This document shows positions 9,449-17,630 of a stretch of 64,000 nucleotides of DNA, piece by piece (the first letter of the stretch is position 1; every line of letters begins with the position of its first letter). A program made the position numbers and the translations under genes. The notes beneath the pieces are model-generated. The model saw nothing but the letters and a program-made list of their open reading frames with translations, did not search any database and was not told the origin of the DNA. This DNA comes from Roseobacter sp. MED193 (lineage in GTDB: Bacteria; Pseudomonadota; Alphaproteobacteria; Rhodobacterales; Rhodobacteraceae): the NCBI RefSeq assembly GCF_000152965.1, contig NZ_CH902583.1, forward strand, positions 3,844,119 to 3,908,118, in the 5' to 3' direction.

Positions 9449-9528
9449 GGAGGTCGCCCTTCTCATTCAGGCAACGTTCGTGGGAAGCATTCTGAATGAA
9501 CGCTTCCCTTTCTCTTTGGCCTAGGGCG

Positions 9529-10686
9529 TTAAGGCGCCGGCGGCGGCGGCGGTGGCAGCACGGTGAAAAGCTGTGCCAGTTCAGCGACGTCACCCGCCCG
9601 CATCCAGCCATCTTGGCCAGGTGTCCAGACATGGGTATCACGGCTTAGGCTACCTTCCTGTGCCATGCGCCCTAGGCGTGCCTTGGAAAAGGGGCCAGAG
9701 GTGGTGCCATTTTCAGCGGTGTGCCAGACATGCTCTACTGGTGGAGGTGGCGGTGCCACGGGTGCCGCTTGCGGTGCCGCTTCGGGAACAGGGCGGGCGC
9801 CCCAGGGCCCGGCGTTCTGTGCTGCTGTCTGAGGCTGCATCTGCTGCCCCATCTGCTGGGCCATGGCCATTCCCATCCCCATGCCAAGACCTGCCCCCAT
9901 GCCACTGTTGGGGGTTTGGGCTGCTGCGCCCATGGCTTCGGCGGCGGCAAATTGGGTGTAACGTCCCAGATCACCAACGATGCCCATCTGGGTTCTTTTG
10001 TCCATGGCCTGCTCTACAGCCGGGGGCAGCGAAATATTCTCGATATAGAGCTCAGGGATCGACAGCCCGTATTCAGCGAGAGTTGGGGCAATCTCGGTGG
10101 CGACCAATTTTCCCAGATCTGCGGTATTGGCGGCCATATCCAAGACTGGAATGCCTGATCCTGCCACCGCGCGGGAGAATTCCTGCACGATGATATTGCG
10201 GATCTGAAAAGAAATCTCATCCATGGTGAATTCACCATCGGTTCCGACGATTTCGGTAAGGAAACGCGCGGGATCCACAACCCTGATCGTATAGCGGCCA
10301 AAGGCCCGCAGGCGCACAGGGCCAAATTCAGGATCCCGGCAGATGATTGGGTTTTTGGTCCCCCATTTTAGGTTGGCAAATCGGGTAGTGTCGACAAAAT
10401 AGATTTCAGACTTGAAGGGAGACTGAAAACCATGATCCCAATGTTGCAGGGTTGTCATTACCGGCATGTTGTTGGTTTCAAGCATATAGAGCCCAGGCGT
10501 GAAGACATCCGCCAGTTGGCCCTCATGTACAAAAACTGCAGCCTGACCTTCGCGCACCGTCAGTTTGGCGCCGTATTTGATCTCATGGGCCTCGCGTTCA
10601 AACCGCCAGACCATGGTATCGCGGCTGTCATCGGTCCAGTGAATGACATCGATGAATTCGCCTTTGAGAAAGTCAAATATTCCCAT
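9529..10686 (-). CDS. SPFH-domain protein with C-terminal GYF_2 domain (YdjI-like)
   Basis: The 385-residue protein starts MGIFDFLKGEFIDVIHWTD. Residues 1-210 form an SPFH/band-7-like domain of the virion-core-like (YdjI) type, with VREGQAAVFVHEGQLADVF, FVDTTRFANLKWGTKNPI and the long helix near 150-215. Residues 235-300 are a low-complexity Gly/Met/Gln/Ala linker, followed by an Ala/Pro stretch. Residues 320-372 look like a GYF_2 (DUF4339) domain (HTAENGTTSGPFSKARLGRM, then TPGQDGWMRAGDV). The last residues are a polyproline tail (LPPPPPPAP). In B. subtilis YdjI helps recruit the PspA homologue YdjF to the membrane. The gene follows the DUF2927 gene by 55 bases and is read with it. Confidence 0.85.
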   Translation of the reverse strand: MGIFDFLKGEFIDVIHWTDDSRDTMVWRFEREAHEIKYGAKLTVREGQAAVFVHEGQLADVFTPGLYMLETNNMPVMTTLQHWDHGFQSPFKSEIYFVDTTRFANLKWGTKNPIICRDPEFGPVRLRAFGRYTIRVVDPARFLTEIVGTDGEFTMDEISFQIRNIIVQEFSRAVAGSGIPVLDMAANTADLGKLVATEIAPTLAEYGLSIPELYIENISLPPAVEQAMDKRTQMGIVGDLGRYTQFAAAEAMGAAAQTPNSGMGAGLGMGMGMAMAQQMGQQMQPQTAAQNAGPWGARPVPEAAPQAAPVAPPPPPVEHVWHTAENGTTSGPFSKARLGRMAQEGSLSRDTHVWTPGQDGWMRAGDVAELAQLFTVLPPPPPPAP

Positions 10687-10741
10687 GTTTCTGGTCCTTT
10701 TCTCTTGTCGTCTAAATCGGAAAGTTAAAGCGGGTGCGCGT

Positions 10742-11701
10742 CTAAAGCTGCTGCCCCATCACGTCGCGTGCGATGATGCGAATGAGGGGCCTTGCTTCCT
10801 CTATCCCCATGCCGGTGCGCAGCCTGGGATCATAGAGCATCTTCAGGAGTAACTCGTCGTGGCTGGTCAGATAGGCAAATTCGTCATCGTCGTTAAAGAT
10901 CGAAGGGCGCACCTTTGGGCTGTCATTCAGCAGGCCAAGCCCCTGGGCTACTTCTTCGTGGATGCAGCTGTCACGCACCAGATCGGGATGTTCTGCCCGA
11001 ATAAGAGCCACGCCGCGTATATAGTCAAATGGAGCATCTGGCGGACCGCCTGCCAGTACAAAACAATAATGGCTGCGTGGCAGGTTGACGAAGAGCTGCA
11101 GGTCATTATCGCTGAGGTTTGGTAAGAGATCGCGTACTTTTTCCGCCACATAGGCGCGGTCATCTGCGCCAGCAAAGATCACATGAAAGTTGCCCTGTCT
11201 GGCGGAGGTTGAGATAGTATGCCCCGTAACGCGCGAGAGCCGGGAACCATAGGCGCTTAGCACATCCAGATCGCGCTGGCGCTGGGAGGGAGGCACTGAG
11301 GGGCCAAAGTCCGCGACCAGTTTGACTGGCCCGGACCAACGGCTCAAACCGCCCGTCAGCCCGCTGCCGCTGCGACCAGCATATTCGTTGTAAAAGGCGA
11401 TCTCTTCAAAATGCTCTGCCAGATCATCGGCGTCAAAAGGCGTTTCCGGCCCCCCACCGTCTGTGCGCAACAGACCTCGGGTCAACAAATCCTGTTGGAG
11501 CACCCGAAAATAGTTTCGCAGTTCGGCGCTTTCGACCGAGGGGGGCTGATAAGAGGCAGGGAGCGCCGCGGGACGTTGCTCGGGGACCAAGGATGTGCCG
11601 GGGCTACTCGGTAGGCAGCCAGTTAGGGCGGCCCCGGCAAGGGCCGCCATCATCAGCGGCGCGATGGCCCGCAATCCTGCCTGTGCCGCCCCTTGCATCA
11701 T
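10742..11701 (-). CDS. DUF2927 lipoprotein (putative metallopeptidase-like)
   Basis: The 319-residue protein has a lipoprotein signal: charged start, hydrophobic core and lipobox AALTGC (Cys at about residue 29), so it should be lipid-anchored in the periplasm. The DUF2927 region includes FPxx-type strands and the HEEVAQGLGLLNDS motif (His-Glu pair, about residues 244-257), reminiscent of a zinc-metallopeptidase helix, with a later DEFAYLTSHDELLLKMLYD. Peptidase activity is inference. The ATG abuts the telA stop directly (TGAATGATG), so translation is coupled. It is the only secreted member of the cluster, apart from the small membrane ORF. Confidence 0.8.
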   Translation of the reverse strand: MMQGAAQAGLRAIAPLMMAALAGAALTGCLPSSPGTSLVPEQRPAALPASYQPPSVESAELRNYFRVLQQDLLTRGLLRTDGGGPETPFDADDLAEHFEEIAFYNEYAGRSGSGLTGGLSRWSGPVKLVADFGPSVPPSQRQRDLDVLSAYGSRLSRVTGHTISTSARQGNFHVIFAGADDRAYVAEKVRDLLPNLSDNDLQLFVNLPRSHYCFVLAGGPPDAPFDYIRGVALIRAEHPDLVRDSCIHEEVAQGLGLLNDSPKVRPSIFNDDDEFAYLTSHDELLLKMLYDPRLRTGMGIEEARPLIRIIARDVMGQQL

Positions 11702-12892
11702 TCAGCCGGGAACTGCGGTGCCGGCATTGTCGCCAACGCCATCTTTGCGCGCCTTTGCTGCGGCCAAGGTGTCGCGCAATTCGGCTTCCATCTTCTTCAG
11801 CTCTTCCTCGGCAGCAGCGCGACGTGCCTTGCCCTCATCGGCAATCTGCAGGCTTTCCTGGATCGTGCCAACCAGATCAGCATTGGCCTGTTTAACGGCC
11901 TCAATATCAAACACGCCGCGCTCCATTTCTTCGCGGATCATTTTATTGCTTTGGCGCAGGTTGGCCGCATTCGAGGTCAGAAGCTCATTGGTGAGGTCAT
12001 TGGCCGAGCTTACGGCCTTTGCGGCCTCGGCAGAGCGTTGAATGGTTACGGCCTGGGCCAGTTGGGTCTCCCAAAGTGGGACTGTATTGACCAGGGTCGA
12101 ATTGATTTTGGTGACCAGGCTCTTGTCATTTTCCTGCACCAAACGGATCGACGGGAGCGACTGCATGGTTACCTGTCGGGTGAGTTTGAGATCATGCACT
12201 CGGCGTTCCAGATCATCGCGCGCCGCGCGCAGATCGCGCAGCTCCTGCGCCTTCATGACCTGATCCCCCTCAGGCGCAGCGGCAACAGCCGCGTCAAGAG
12301 CTGGGATGTCATTGGCATCCAGATCGGCCAGCTTGGCCTCACCTGCCGCAATATAGAGCGCCAGTTCGTCGTAGAAGTTCAGAGTTTTCTCGTAGAGCAA
12401 ATCAAGCGATTTGATGTCTTTCAGTAGGGTATGCTCATGGCCCAGCAAATCATCGGTGATCTTGTCGATCTGGCTTTGGATGGTTTCAAATCTAGCCGTG
12501 AATTTGGCAAAAGGGGCCGCGCGCCCCAGCAGGCGCTCCCAGAAAGTGGGCTTGCGCCTTACGTCCAGCTCTGAGACTGAAAAGCCGCGAATGGTGGTGA
12601 CGATGCCACGCAGCGAATCTCCCGCTGGGCCCACATCCTTGTTGCGCACATCGGCGAGCATCGCCTGGCTGATGGTCTGCAGCTCAGCCTGGGCACCAGA
12701 GCCAAAGCGGATAATCGAATTGCTGTCACCCATGTCGATCTCACCGATACGTGTGGTGATCTCTGCGCTGACCTCGGGTGTGGCGGCCTCCAGCGGCTGA
12801 ACTTCTTCGACAGGTTCTGGCAGGGTATTTGCGGCAACTGCCATGACCTGAGCTTCGGCTTCGGCGGCTTGTTTTTGAATGGTCTCTGACAT
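11702..12892 (-). CDS. telA: TelA family protein (toxic anion resistance)
   Basis: The 396-residue, largely helical protein belongs to the TelA/KlaA family, with ELDVRRKPTFWERLLG (about 110-125), a central helical core and the conserved NDLTNELLTSNAANLRQSN near residue 300. There is no signal peptide or membrane helix. The C-terminal 40 residues form a charged coiled coil. TelA proteins were named for tellurite resistance; B. subtilis homologues (YceH, YaaN) are linked to envelope stress and to nisin and daptomycin tolerance, with an unclear mechanism. It lies 38 bases after xpaC and touches the DUF2927 gene. XpaC and TelA are a recurrent pair, as in xpaC-yaaN of B. subtilis. Confidence 0.9.
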   Translation of the reverse strand: MSETIQKQAAEAEAQVMAVAANTLPEPVEEVQPLEAATPEVSAEITTRIGEIDMGDSNSIIRFGSGAQAELQTISQAMLADVRNKDVGPAGDSLRGIVTTIRGFSVSELDVRRKPTFWERLLGRAAPFAKFTARFETIQSQIDKITDDLLGHEHTLLKDIKSLDLLYEKTLNFYDELALYIAAGEAKLADLDANDIPALDAAVAAAPEGDQVMKAQELRDLRAARDDLERRVHDLKLTRQVTMQSLPSIRLVQENDKSLVTKINSTLVNTVPLWETQLAQAVTIQRSAEAAKAVSSANDLTNELLTSNAANLRQSNKMIREEMERGVFDIEAVKQANADLVGTIQESLQIADEGKARRAAAEEELKKMEAELRDTLAAAKARKDGVGDNAGTAVPG

Positions 12893-12930
12893 TTAAGGTT
12901 CCTTGCTAAAGAGGCAAAAGGGCAAATAGG

Positions 12931-13866
12931 CTAGCTGCGATCCAGGTGGACGCCTTCGCGCTGCAGACGGTCGCGCAGCACGTCGATTTCAACAGTGAGG
13001 TCACTGCGATCCTCGATCAGCAGTTTGCGGGTGCGGGCGGCAAAGTTGTTCTCCAGGTCACTCAGGAGGGACAGGTAGTCCAGCCGTGCAGTTGCATCAC
13101 CACTGCGGCTATAGATATCTGCAAATTTCACGGTCGCGTCCTTTGCTCCCTGCAAATAGACCGTCAGGTATTTACGGGCAGCGGTCAGATCGCGCGGGTC
13201 TTCTTCGACTGTGCGAAACAATTCACGGGCGACAGCTTGAAACTGTTCGACACGTTCTTCCACCTCGCGATCGCGCGCGCGCAGGGCCGCATCGGTCATG
13301 GCGTCCAGGCTGAACTCCGCTTCCTCTACGGCGCGGGCAACCCGGTTTTGCTGAAAATCGTCTATTCCTTCAGTGCCCTTGTCCTGTAAGGGATCGAGAC
13401 CAAAGGCCGCAAGGTGTAAGCCGCAGGTGGCAAACCCATAGAGCAGGGCGGTTAAAATATTTGGCTCCGCCTTGAGGGTGGCAAGGGTCGCACCAATGCC
13501 GACCAAGAAAGCTGCAAGAATCTTGCGCGGCAGGGCGGGTTTGCGCGCGACGCGGCGCTCCTCAAAGGCGGCGGTTGCGCGCAGGCCCTCGCGCAGTAGA
13601 TAGGCAGCCCCCGTCCAGATCCCGGCAGCGATCATTCCCAGCGCCATGCCGGTGGCCTGATCCGTAACCGAGAGCAAGAGCAAAAGCCCGCCAGGCACAA
13701 ACATCAGATTTGAGCGTACTCCGACGGGATCAACCTTTGCATTTCTGCTGGCAGCGTGCGCGCGAGGCGTCTGGGCTGATCCCGTATCGGTATCAGGCTG
13801 AGAAGCCGAGGCCGAGGCACCCGATTTGCCACGCGGGCTGAATTTTCCACCAAACTGTTTTGCCAT
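12931..13866 (-). CDS. XpaC-like protein (5-bromo-4-chloroindolyl phosphate hydrolysis family)
   Basis: The 311-residue protein has a Ser/Ala-rich basic N-terminus (residues 1-50), two close membrane helices (about residues 54-90: SNLMFVPGGLLLLLSVTDQ and the next stretch), a second hydrophobic region around 115-155, then a cytoplasmic helical domain (170-311) with EERVEQFQAVARELFRTVEE and FADIYSRSGDATARLDYL. This layout fits XpaC (PF10112). The historical indolyl phosphate hydrolysis phenotype does not prove an enzyme activity. It is the first long gene of the XpaC-TelA-DUF2927-SPFH run. Its ATG (13864-13866) follows the stop of a 24-codon membrane ORF by four bases. Confidence 0.8.
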   Translation of the reverse strand: MAKQFGGKFSPRGKSGASASASQPDTDTGSAQTPRAHAASRNAKVDPVGVRSNLMFVPGGLLLLLSVTDQATGMALGMIAAGIWTGAAYLLREGLRATAAFEERRVARKPALPRKILAAFLVGIGATLATLKAEPNILTALLYGFATCGLHLAAFGLDPLQDKGTEGIDDFQQNRVARAVEEAEFSLDAMTDAALRARDREVEERVEQFQAVARELFRTVEEDPRDLTAARKYLTVYLQGAKDATVKFADIYSRSGDATARLDYLSLLSDLENNFAARTRKLLIEDRSDLTVEIDVLRDRLQREGVHLDRS

Positions 13867-13870
13867 GTCC

Positions 13871-13945
13871 TCAGCCTCCCACGATCCAGCCGGTACTGAG
13901 ACCGAACATCAGGATTAACAAAGCGACAAAGGCAATTTTCTGCAC
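13871..13945 (-). CDS. Candidate 24-residue membrane microprotein upstream of xpaC
   Basis: A GTG-started frame of 24 codons encodes a single hydrophobic helix: basic start QKIAF, core VALLILMFGL, end TGWIVGG, with TGA at 13871-13873. An AGGGG ribosome-binding sequence lies eight bases upstream of the GTG. The stop is four bases before the xpaC ATG and the sequence between carries GAGGA, which serves as the xpaC ribosome-binding site. Tight coupling and the clean N-in membrane-helix pattern argue that it is translated. It could be a small membrane subunit or a leader peptide; conservation has not been tested. Confidence 0.5.
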   Translation of the reverse strand: MQKIAFVALLILMFGLSTGWIVGG

Positions 13946-14039
13946 GCGGGGTCCCCTCGCAAAGGAAAGCTATCTCAAGTTACTAAGAAGCTAAGGGATG
14001 CGAGGGCCACTTGCTAGGGGGAAGTCTTCTGGAACTTCC

Positions 14040-15224
14040 TCAGCGGCGAGGATTTTTCCCCATTGGGCGCGCTTTTGAGCTGGCGCCGCGCGGTCCGGGT
14101 TTCCCATTGCGAGACGCGGCACCAGAACCACCCGGCTTGTCGTTAAAACTGCCTGCGGATCTCGTGCCGGGCTTGCCGGAAGGTTTTCCACCTGGTTTGC
14201 CGGACGATTTTCCAGTTGGTCGACCTGTTGATTCATCAGCGGGTCTGCCCGTTGGCTTGCCCTTTGGTTTCCCGAAGGTCATGCCGCCTGATTTCGGAGC
14301 CGTTTTGGAACCGGGTTTGCCACTAGGTTTTTGCCCCGGTTTCGCCCCCGGACGTCCGCGTGTTGGGCGTGCGGCAGGTGTTTCTTCCATATCCTCAGCC
14401 TCGAGCCCCAATTGATCCCGCACAACGCGCGGGCGCAGCTCCTCCACTTCGCCGAGCTTTAGCGAACCCAGCTGGAACGGTCCATAGGACAGGCGCAGCA
14501 GGCGATTGACGTTAAAGCCGATATCTTCGAGCGCACGGCGGATCTCGCGGTTCTTGCCTTCACGCAGCCCGATGGTCAGCCAGGCATTGGCGCCCTGTTG
14601 ACGATCCAGTGCCACGGTCATGGGTTGAAAACGTTCGCCTTCAATCACCATGCCTTTGCGCAATGGCTCGAAATCCTCGTCCTTGGGGCGGCCATTGATA
14701 CGCACGCGGTAGCGCCGCAGCCAGCCGGTGGAGGGCAGCTCAAGGCGTCTTTTGATGCCCCCATCATTGGTCAGCAGCAGCAGGCCTTCGGAGTTCAAGT
14801 CGAGCCGCCCAACGGTCATTACCCGGGGCAGGTCCTCAGGCAGTTCGTCAAATATGGTGCGCCGACCTTTTTCGTCGCTGTTACTGGTCACCAACCCGGT
14901 AGGTTTGTTGTAAAGCCAGAGGCGAGGCGCCTCGGCCTGGGGCAGGGGCTTGCCATCAACGATGATGCGGTCACGCTCTGTCACGTTTAGGGCCGGGCTG
15001 TCGATTTTGGTGCCGTTCACTTTGACACGGCCCTCGGCGATCATGCGCTCAGCCTCGCGGCGCGAGGCAACGCCAGCCCGCGACAAAACCTTGGCGATGC
15101 GATCCCCTGCGGGGGCGCTGTCGCCTTTGGATGGTGCGTCGGGCGCCGGTTTGGCGGCCGATTTGGCGGAGGCACGGGCCGAGGTGGGGGCCTTGCCTTT
15201 GGGGGATCCGGGTGCTTTGCTCAT
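14040..15224 (-). CDS. rluB: 23S rRNA pseudouridine synthase, RluB/RsuA family, with basic C-terminal tail
   Basis: The 394-residue protein has an Ala/Ser/Lys-rich N-terminus, then an S4 domain (RIAKVLSRAGVASRREAERM, about 43-100) and a pseudouridine synthase domain with the catalytic motif VGRLDLNSEGLLLLTNDG (about 142-160) and GLREGKNREIRRALE. The last 120 residues or so are low-complexity, rich in Gly, Lys, Pro, Ser and Thr, with repeated GKP units. It should modify 23S rRNA (position 2605-type for RluB). I chose the ATG at 15222-15224 (MSKAPGSPKG); an in-frame start 15 codons earlier is less likely. It is divergent from tadA with an 81-base shared region. Confidence 0.9.
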   Translation of the reverse strand: MSKAPGSPKGKAPTSARASAKSAAKPAPDAPSKGDSAPAGDRIAKVLSRAGVASRREAERMIAEGRVKVNGTKIDSPALNVTERDRIIVDGKPLPQAEAPRLWLYNKPTGLVTSNSDEKGRRTIFDELPEDLPRVMTVGRLDLNSEGLLLLTNDGGIKRRLELPSTGWLRRYRVRINGRPKDEDFEPLRKGMVIEGERFQPMTVALDRQQGANAWLTIGLREGKNREIRRALEDIGFNVNRLLRLSYGPFQLGSLKLGEVEELRPRVVRDQLGLEAEDMEETPAARPTRGRPGAKPGQKPSGKPGSKTAPKSGGMTFGKPKGKPTGRPADESTGRPTGKSSGKPGGKPSGKPGTRSAGSFNDKPGGSGAASRNGKPGPRGASSKARPMGKNPRR

Positions 15225-15305
15225 AGATCTGGGACATAGAGCATTCCTGTGGCTTGCGAAAGCTCCCATTGCGGGGCAGGAAAGGCCTAGGAGGACAAAG
15301 CCGCT

Positions 15306-15752
15306 ATGTTCAAATCACATATGGATGCTGCCCTGGAACAGGCCCGTGCGGCGGCGCAGCGGGGCGAGGTGCCGGTGGGCGCGGTTCTGGTTGCACCCGA
15401 TGGGCGTATAGCGGCACAGGCGGGCAATCGCACTCGTGAGCTCTCCGATCCCACGGCTCATGCCGAAATTTTGGTCCTTCGCGAGGCCTGTGCAGCGGGA
15501 AAGACTGAGCGTTTGCAGGGGTTTGATCTCTATGTGACGCTTGAGCCCTGTGCCATGTGTGCCGCGGCGATCGCCGCGGCTCGGCTTCGCCGTGTCTACT
15601 ACGGTGCTTCTGATCCCAAATCTGGCGGGGTCGCCCACGGTGCCTGCGTTTTTTCGCATCCCCAGGCGCATCACACGCCAGAGATCTATGAGGGGATCGG
15701 GGAGGTGGAAGCGGCCGAGCTGCTGCGGGCGTTTTTCTCTCATCTCCGCTAG
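15306..15752 (+). CDS. tadA: tRNA-specific adenosine deaminase
   Basis: The 148-residue protein is a complete TadA: zinc ligand and catalytic base in TAHAEILVLREA (HAE), the second zinc site LEPCAMCAAAI (PCxMC), and the substrate-positioning DPKSGGVAHG. It converts A34 of tRNA-Arg(ACG) to inosine in the cytoplasm and is essential in most bacteria. Length fits the family. The start ATG at 15306 gives MFKSHMDAALEQA; the ATG six codons later is an alternative. An AGGAGG-like sequence (15289-15294) lies upstream. Confidence 0.95.
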   Translation: MFKSHMDAALEQARAAAQRGEVPVGAVLVAPDGRIAAQAGNRTRELSDPTAHAEILVLREACAAGKTERLQGFDLYVTLEPCAMCAAAIAAARLRRVYYGASDPKSGGVAHGACVFSHPQAHHTPEIYEGIGEVEAAELLRAFFSHLR

Positions 15753-15900
15753 TTTCTTTTGGGTTTTCAAAGTGCTCTTTTTACATGTTGTGGATCGTAT
15801 CTGGGGGGGGAGGGGCCGCCTGAGTTCAGTCAGCGCTGCTTTGCAAGTTGGGCAACCAAGGCTAAGAAGAAGGGCACTTTCGTAAAAGAGGAGGCGAGCA

Positions 15901-16524
15901 GTGAGCAAAGTGATCAATGGTAAGGATGGCCAGCCCCGCTGTGCCTGGAGCGCTTCTGCACCAGAGTTTGACGTCTATCATGACGATGAGTGGGGCTATC
16001 CTGTGGGCGACGATGTGCGTCTCTTTGAAAAGGTCTGCCTTGAAAGTTTTCAGTCAGGTCTGAGCTGGCGTACAATTTTGGTAAAGCGTGAGAACTTTCG
16101 GACCGCATTTTGTGGGTTTGATTGGAACCGGGTTGCGGAATTTGGCGAGGCCGATGTGGCCCGCCTATTGCAGGACGAGGGCATCATTCGCCATCGTGGT
16201 AAGATCGAAGCTACCATCAATAATGCGCGCCGCGCACAGTAAATGGTCGCAGAATTTGGTTCACTGGCCGCGTTTTTCTGGAGCTATGAGCCGGACCCGA
16301 GCACGCGGCCTGTCCCGCAGAGCCAGACCACCAGTGCCGAATCCGTGGCGCTCTCCAAGGCTTTGAAGAAGCGCGGATGGAAATTTGTCGGCCCCACCAC
16401 AGTCTTTGCTTTTATGCAGGCAATGGGATTGATCAATGACCATGCGGTTGGATGTTTCTGCCGAGAGCGGGCTGAAACCGCGCGCTCCCAGTTTAAGGTT
16501 CCGTCGTCAAGGTCAGAGGCTTGA
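15901..16524 (+). pseudogene. tagI: DNA-3-methyladenine glycosylase I with an in-frame stop codon
   Basis: GTG start at 15901 behind a strong GAGGAGG site. The first half (MSKVINGKDGQPRCAWSASA onward) carries the N-terminal zinc ligands Cys14 and His26, DDEWG and the SFQSGLSWRTIL region. A TAA at 16240-16242 stops it after INNARRAQ. The same frame continues without further defects (VAEFGSLAAFFWSYEP to SRSEA, stop 16522-16524) and carries the other zinc ligands in NDHAVGCFC. A single GAA to TAA change would explain it, since most relatives have an acidic or small residue there. An ATG directly follows the TAA, so re-initiation is possible, but two half-proteins would each lack half the zinc site. 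The intact enzyme removes 3-methyladenine from DNA. Confidence 0.85.
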
Positions 16525-16531
16525 CGCCACT

Positions 16532-16612
16532 GCGCCGGGCCAAAGGCCCGGCGCGACGCCCAACGGGAGCGGCTCTGCAACGCAGATCCAGCGACGGGCG
16601 GGAGCCCCGCCC
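16532..16612. repeat. GC-rich intergenic palindromic element (family 2, copy 1)
   Basis: Two perfect hairpins: GCGCCGGGCC / GGCCCGGCGC with an AAA loop (16532-16554), and GGGCGGG / CCCGCCC with an AGC loop (16596-16612). Between them lies GACGCCCAACGGG. A similar AAA-looped hairpin with a GGGCGGGG stem occurs at 61281-61341. It lies between the converging tagI and UPF0173 genes and could also act as a terminator, although no T-run follows. Confidence 0.5.
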
Positions 16613-16689
16613 TGCCTTGTTTCACATGCCTTGTTCCGCCTGCCTTATTCCGCCGGTGTTGCTCCGGGGGTGACCTGTGTCAGATCGCA

Positions 16690-17388
16690 TCAGTTCCAGA
16701 TCTCGATGGCCTGCATAACCTGTGGTTCAATCACCTCAACATCTGGCAGCGCCTTGATCAAATACTCGGCCGTTTGTTCAAGGATTGGAAAAGACTTGTA
16801 GTGGCAGGGGATTAGGGCCTTGAAGTTGAAGTAGCGCTTGGCCGCATAGGCGGTTTGCTTCATATCCATGGTGAAGTGCCCCCCAGCGCTGATGATGCCA
16901 ACCTGGGGCTGAAAATAGTCGCCCATCCAGTCCATATCCGCCATCATACCAGTATCGCCGGAAATATAGACCGTCTTGCCTTCACTCATCAGCATATAGC
17001 CCACCTCCGATCCGCTGGCGCGCAGCCCGTCCTCAGTCGTGAAGGTCGAGCTATGTGACGCGGGCACCATGGCGAGCCTTGGCCCACCCAGATCAACCGT
17101 TCCGCCCTTGTTGAACCCGATTGTGCTGATCTCTTCGCTCTCGCCCCAGTAGCCCATCAGATCATATTGACCAACCACGGGAATATTGCGGGCTTTGGCC
17201 AGCGGCAACACATCAACAACATGGTCAAAATGAGTATGGGTCAGGATAATATGGGTCGCGCCCTCAAGGGCTGCTTCGTGTTGATCCTCACTCAGGGTCG
17301 GATTGCCCGTAAGCCAGGGGTCTACCAGCAGCACCTTGTTCTCCGTCTCAATACGAAAGCTGCCATGACCCAACCAGATGATTTTCAT
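16690..17388 (-). CDS. Metallo-beta-lactamase fold metal-dependent hydrolase (UPF0173)
   Basis: The 232-residue protein starts MKIIWLGHGSFRIETENKVL and carries the THTHFDHVVD metal motif (HxHxDH), a later PASHSS, the DTGMMADM aspartate site and ALIPCHYKSFP with the last His. It is a UPF0173 hydrolase of unknown substrate, close to the UlaG/L-ascorbate-6-phosphate lactonase-like group. I chose the ATG at 17386-17388 because GGGAG lies eight bases upstream; a GTG nine bases earlier overlaps this site. It is divergent from gatC. Confidence 0.88.
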   Translation of the reverse strand: MKIIWLGHGSFRIETENKVLLVDPWLTGNPTLSEDQHEAALEGATHIILTHTHFDHVVDVLPLAKARNIPVVGQYDLMGYWGESEEISTIGFNKGGTVDLGGPRLAMVPASHSSTFTTEDGLRASGSEVGYMLMSEGKTVYISGDTGMMADMDWMGDYFQPQVGIISAGGHFTMDMKQTAYAAKRYFNFKALIPCHYKSFPILEQTAEYLIKALPDVEVIEPQVMQAIEIWN

Positions 17389-17630
17389 AATCTTCACTCC
17401 CTTTATTGCAATTCTCAGTTCTGGCGCAGCCTATCAGCGCCGCTGCGATTTGACAGGTTACAACATCAATTTGTTCGGGTTTGGCTGCGGCTGAAATGCT
17501 GGGTGGTCTGCCTTCCCTGTATTTGAAACACCCAACCGCTTGGGCAAATCCGGCAGAAACACCCGCCACAGGCTTGCAGCTAGGCCGCCACCCCGGTAAA
17601 TGCCAGATTGAACACGAGATGAGGGTTTCC

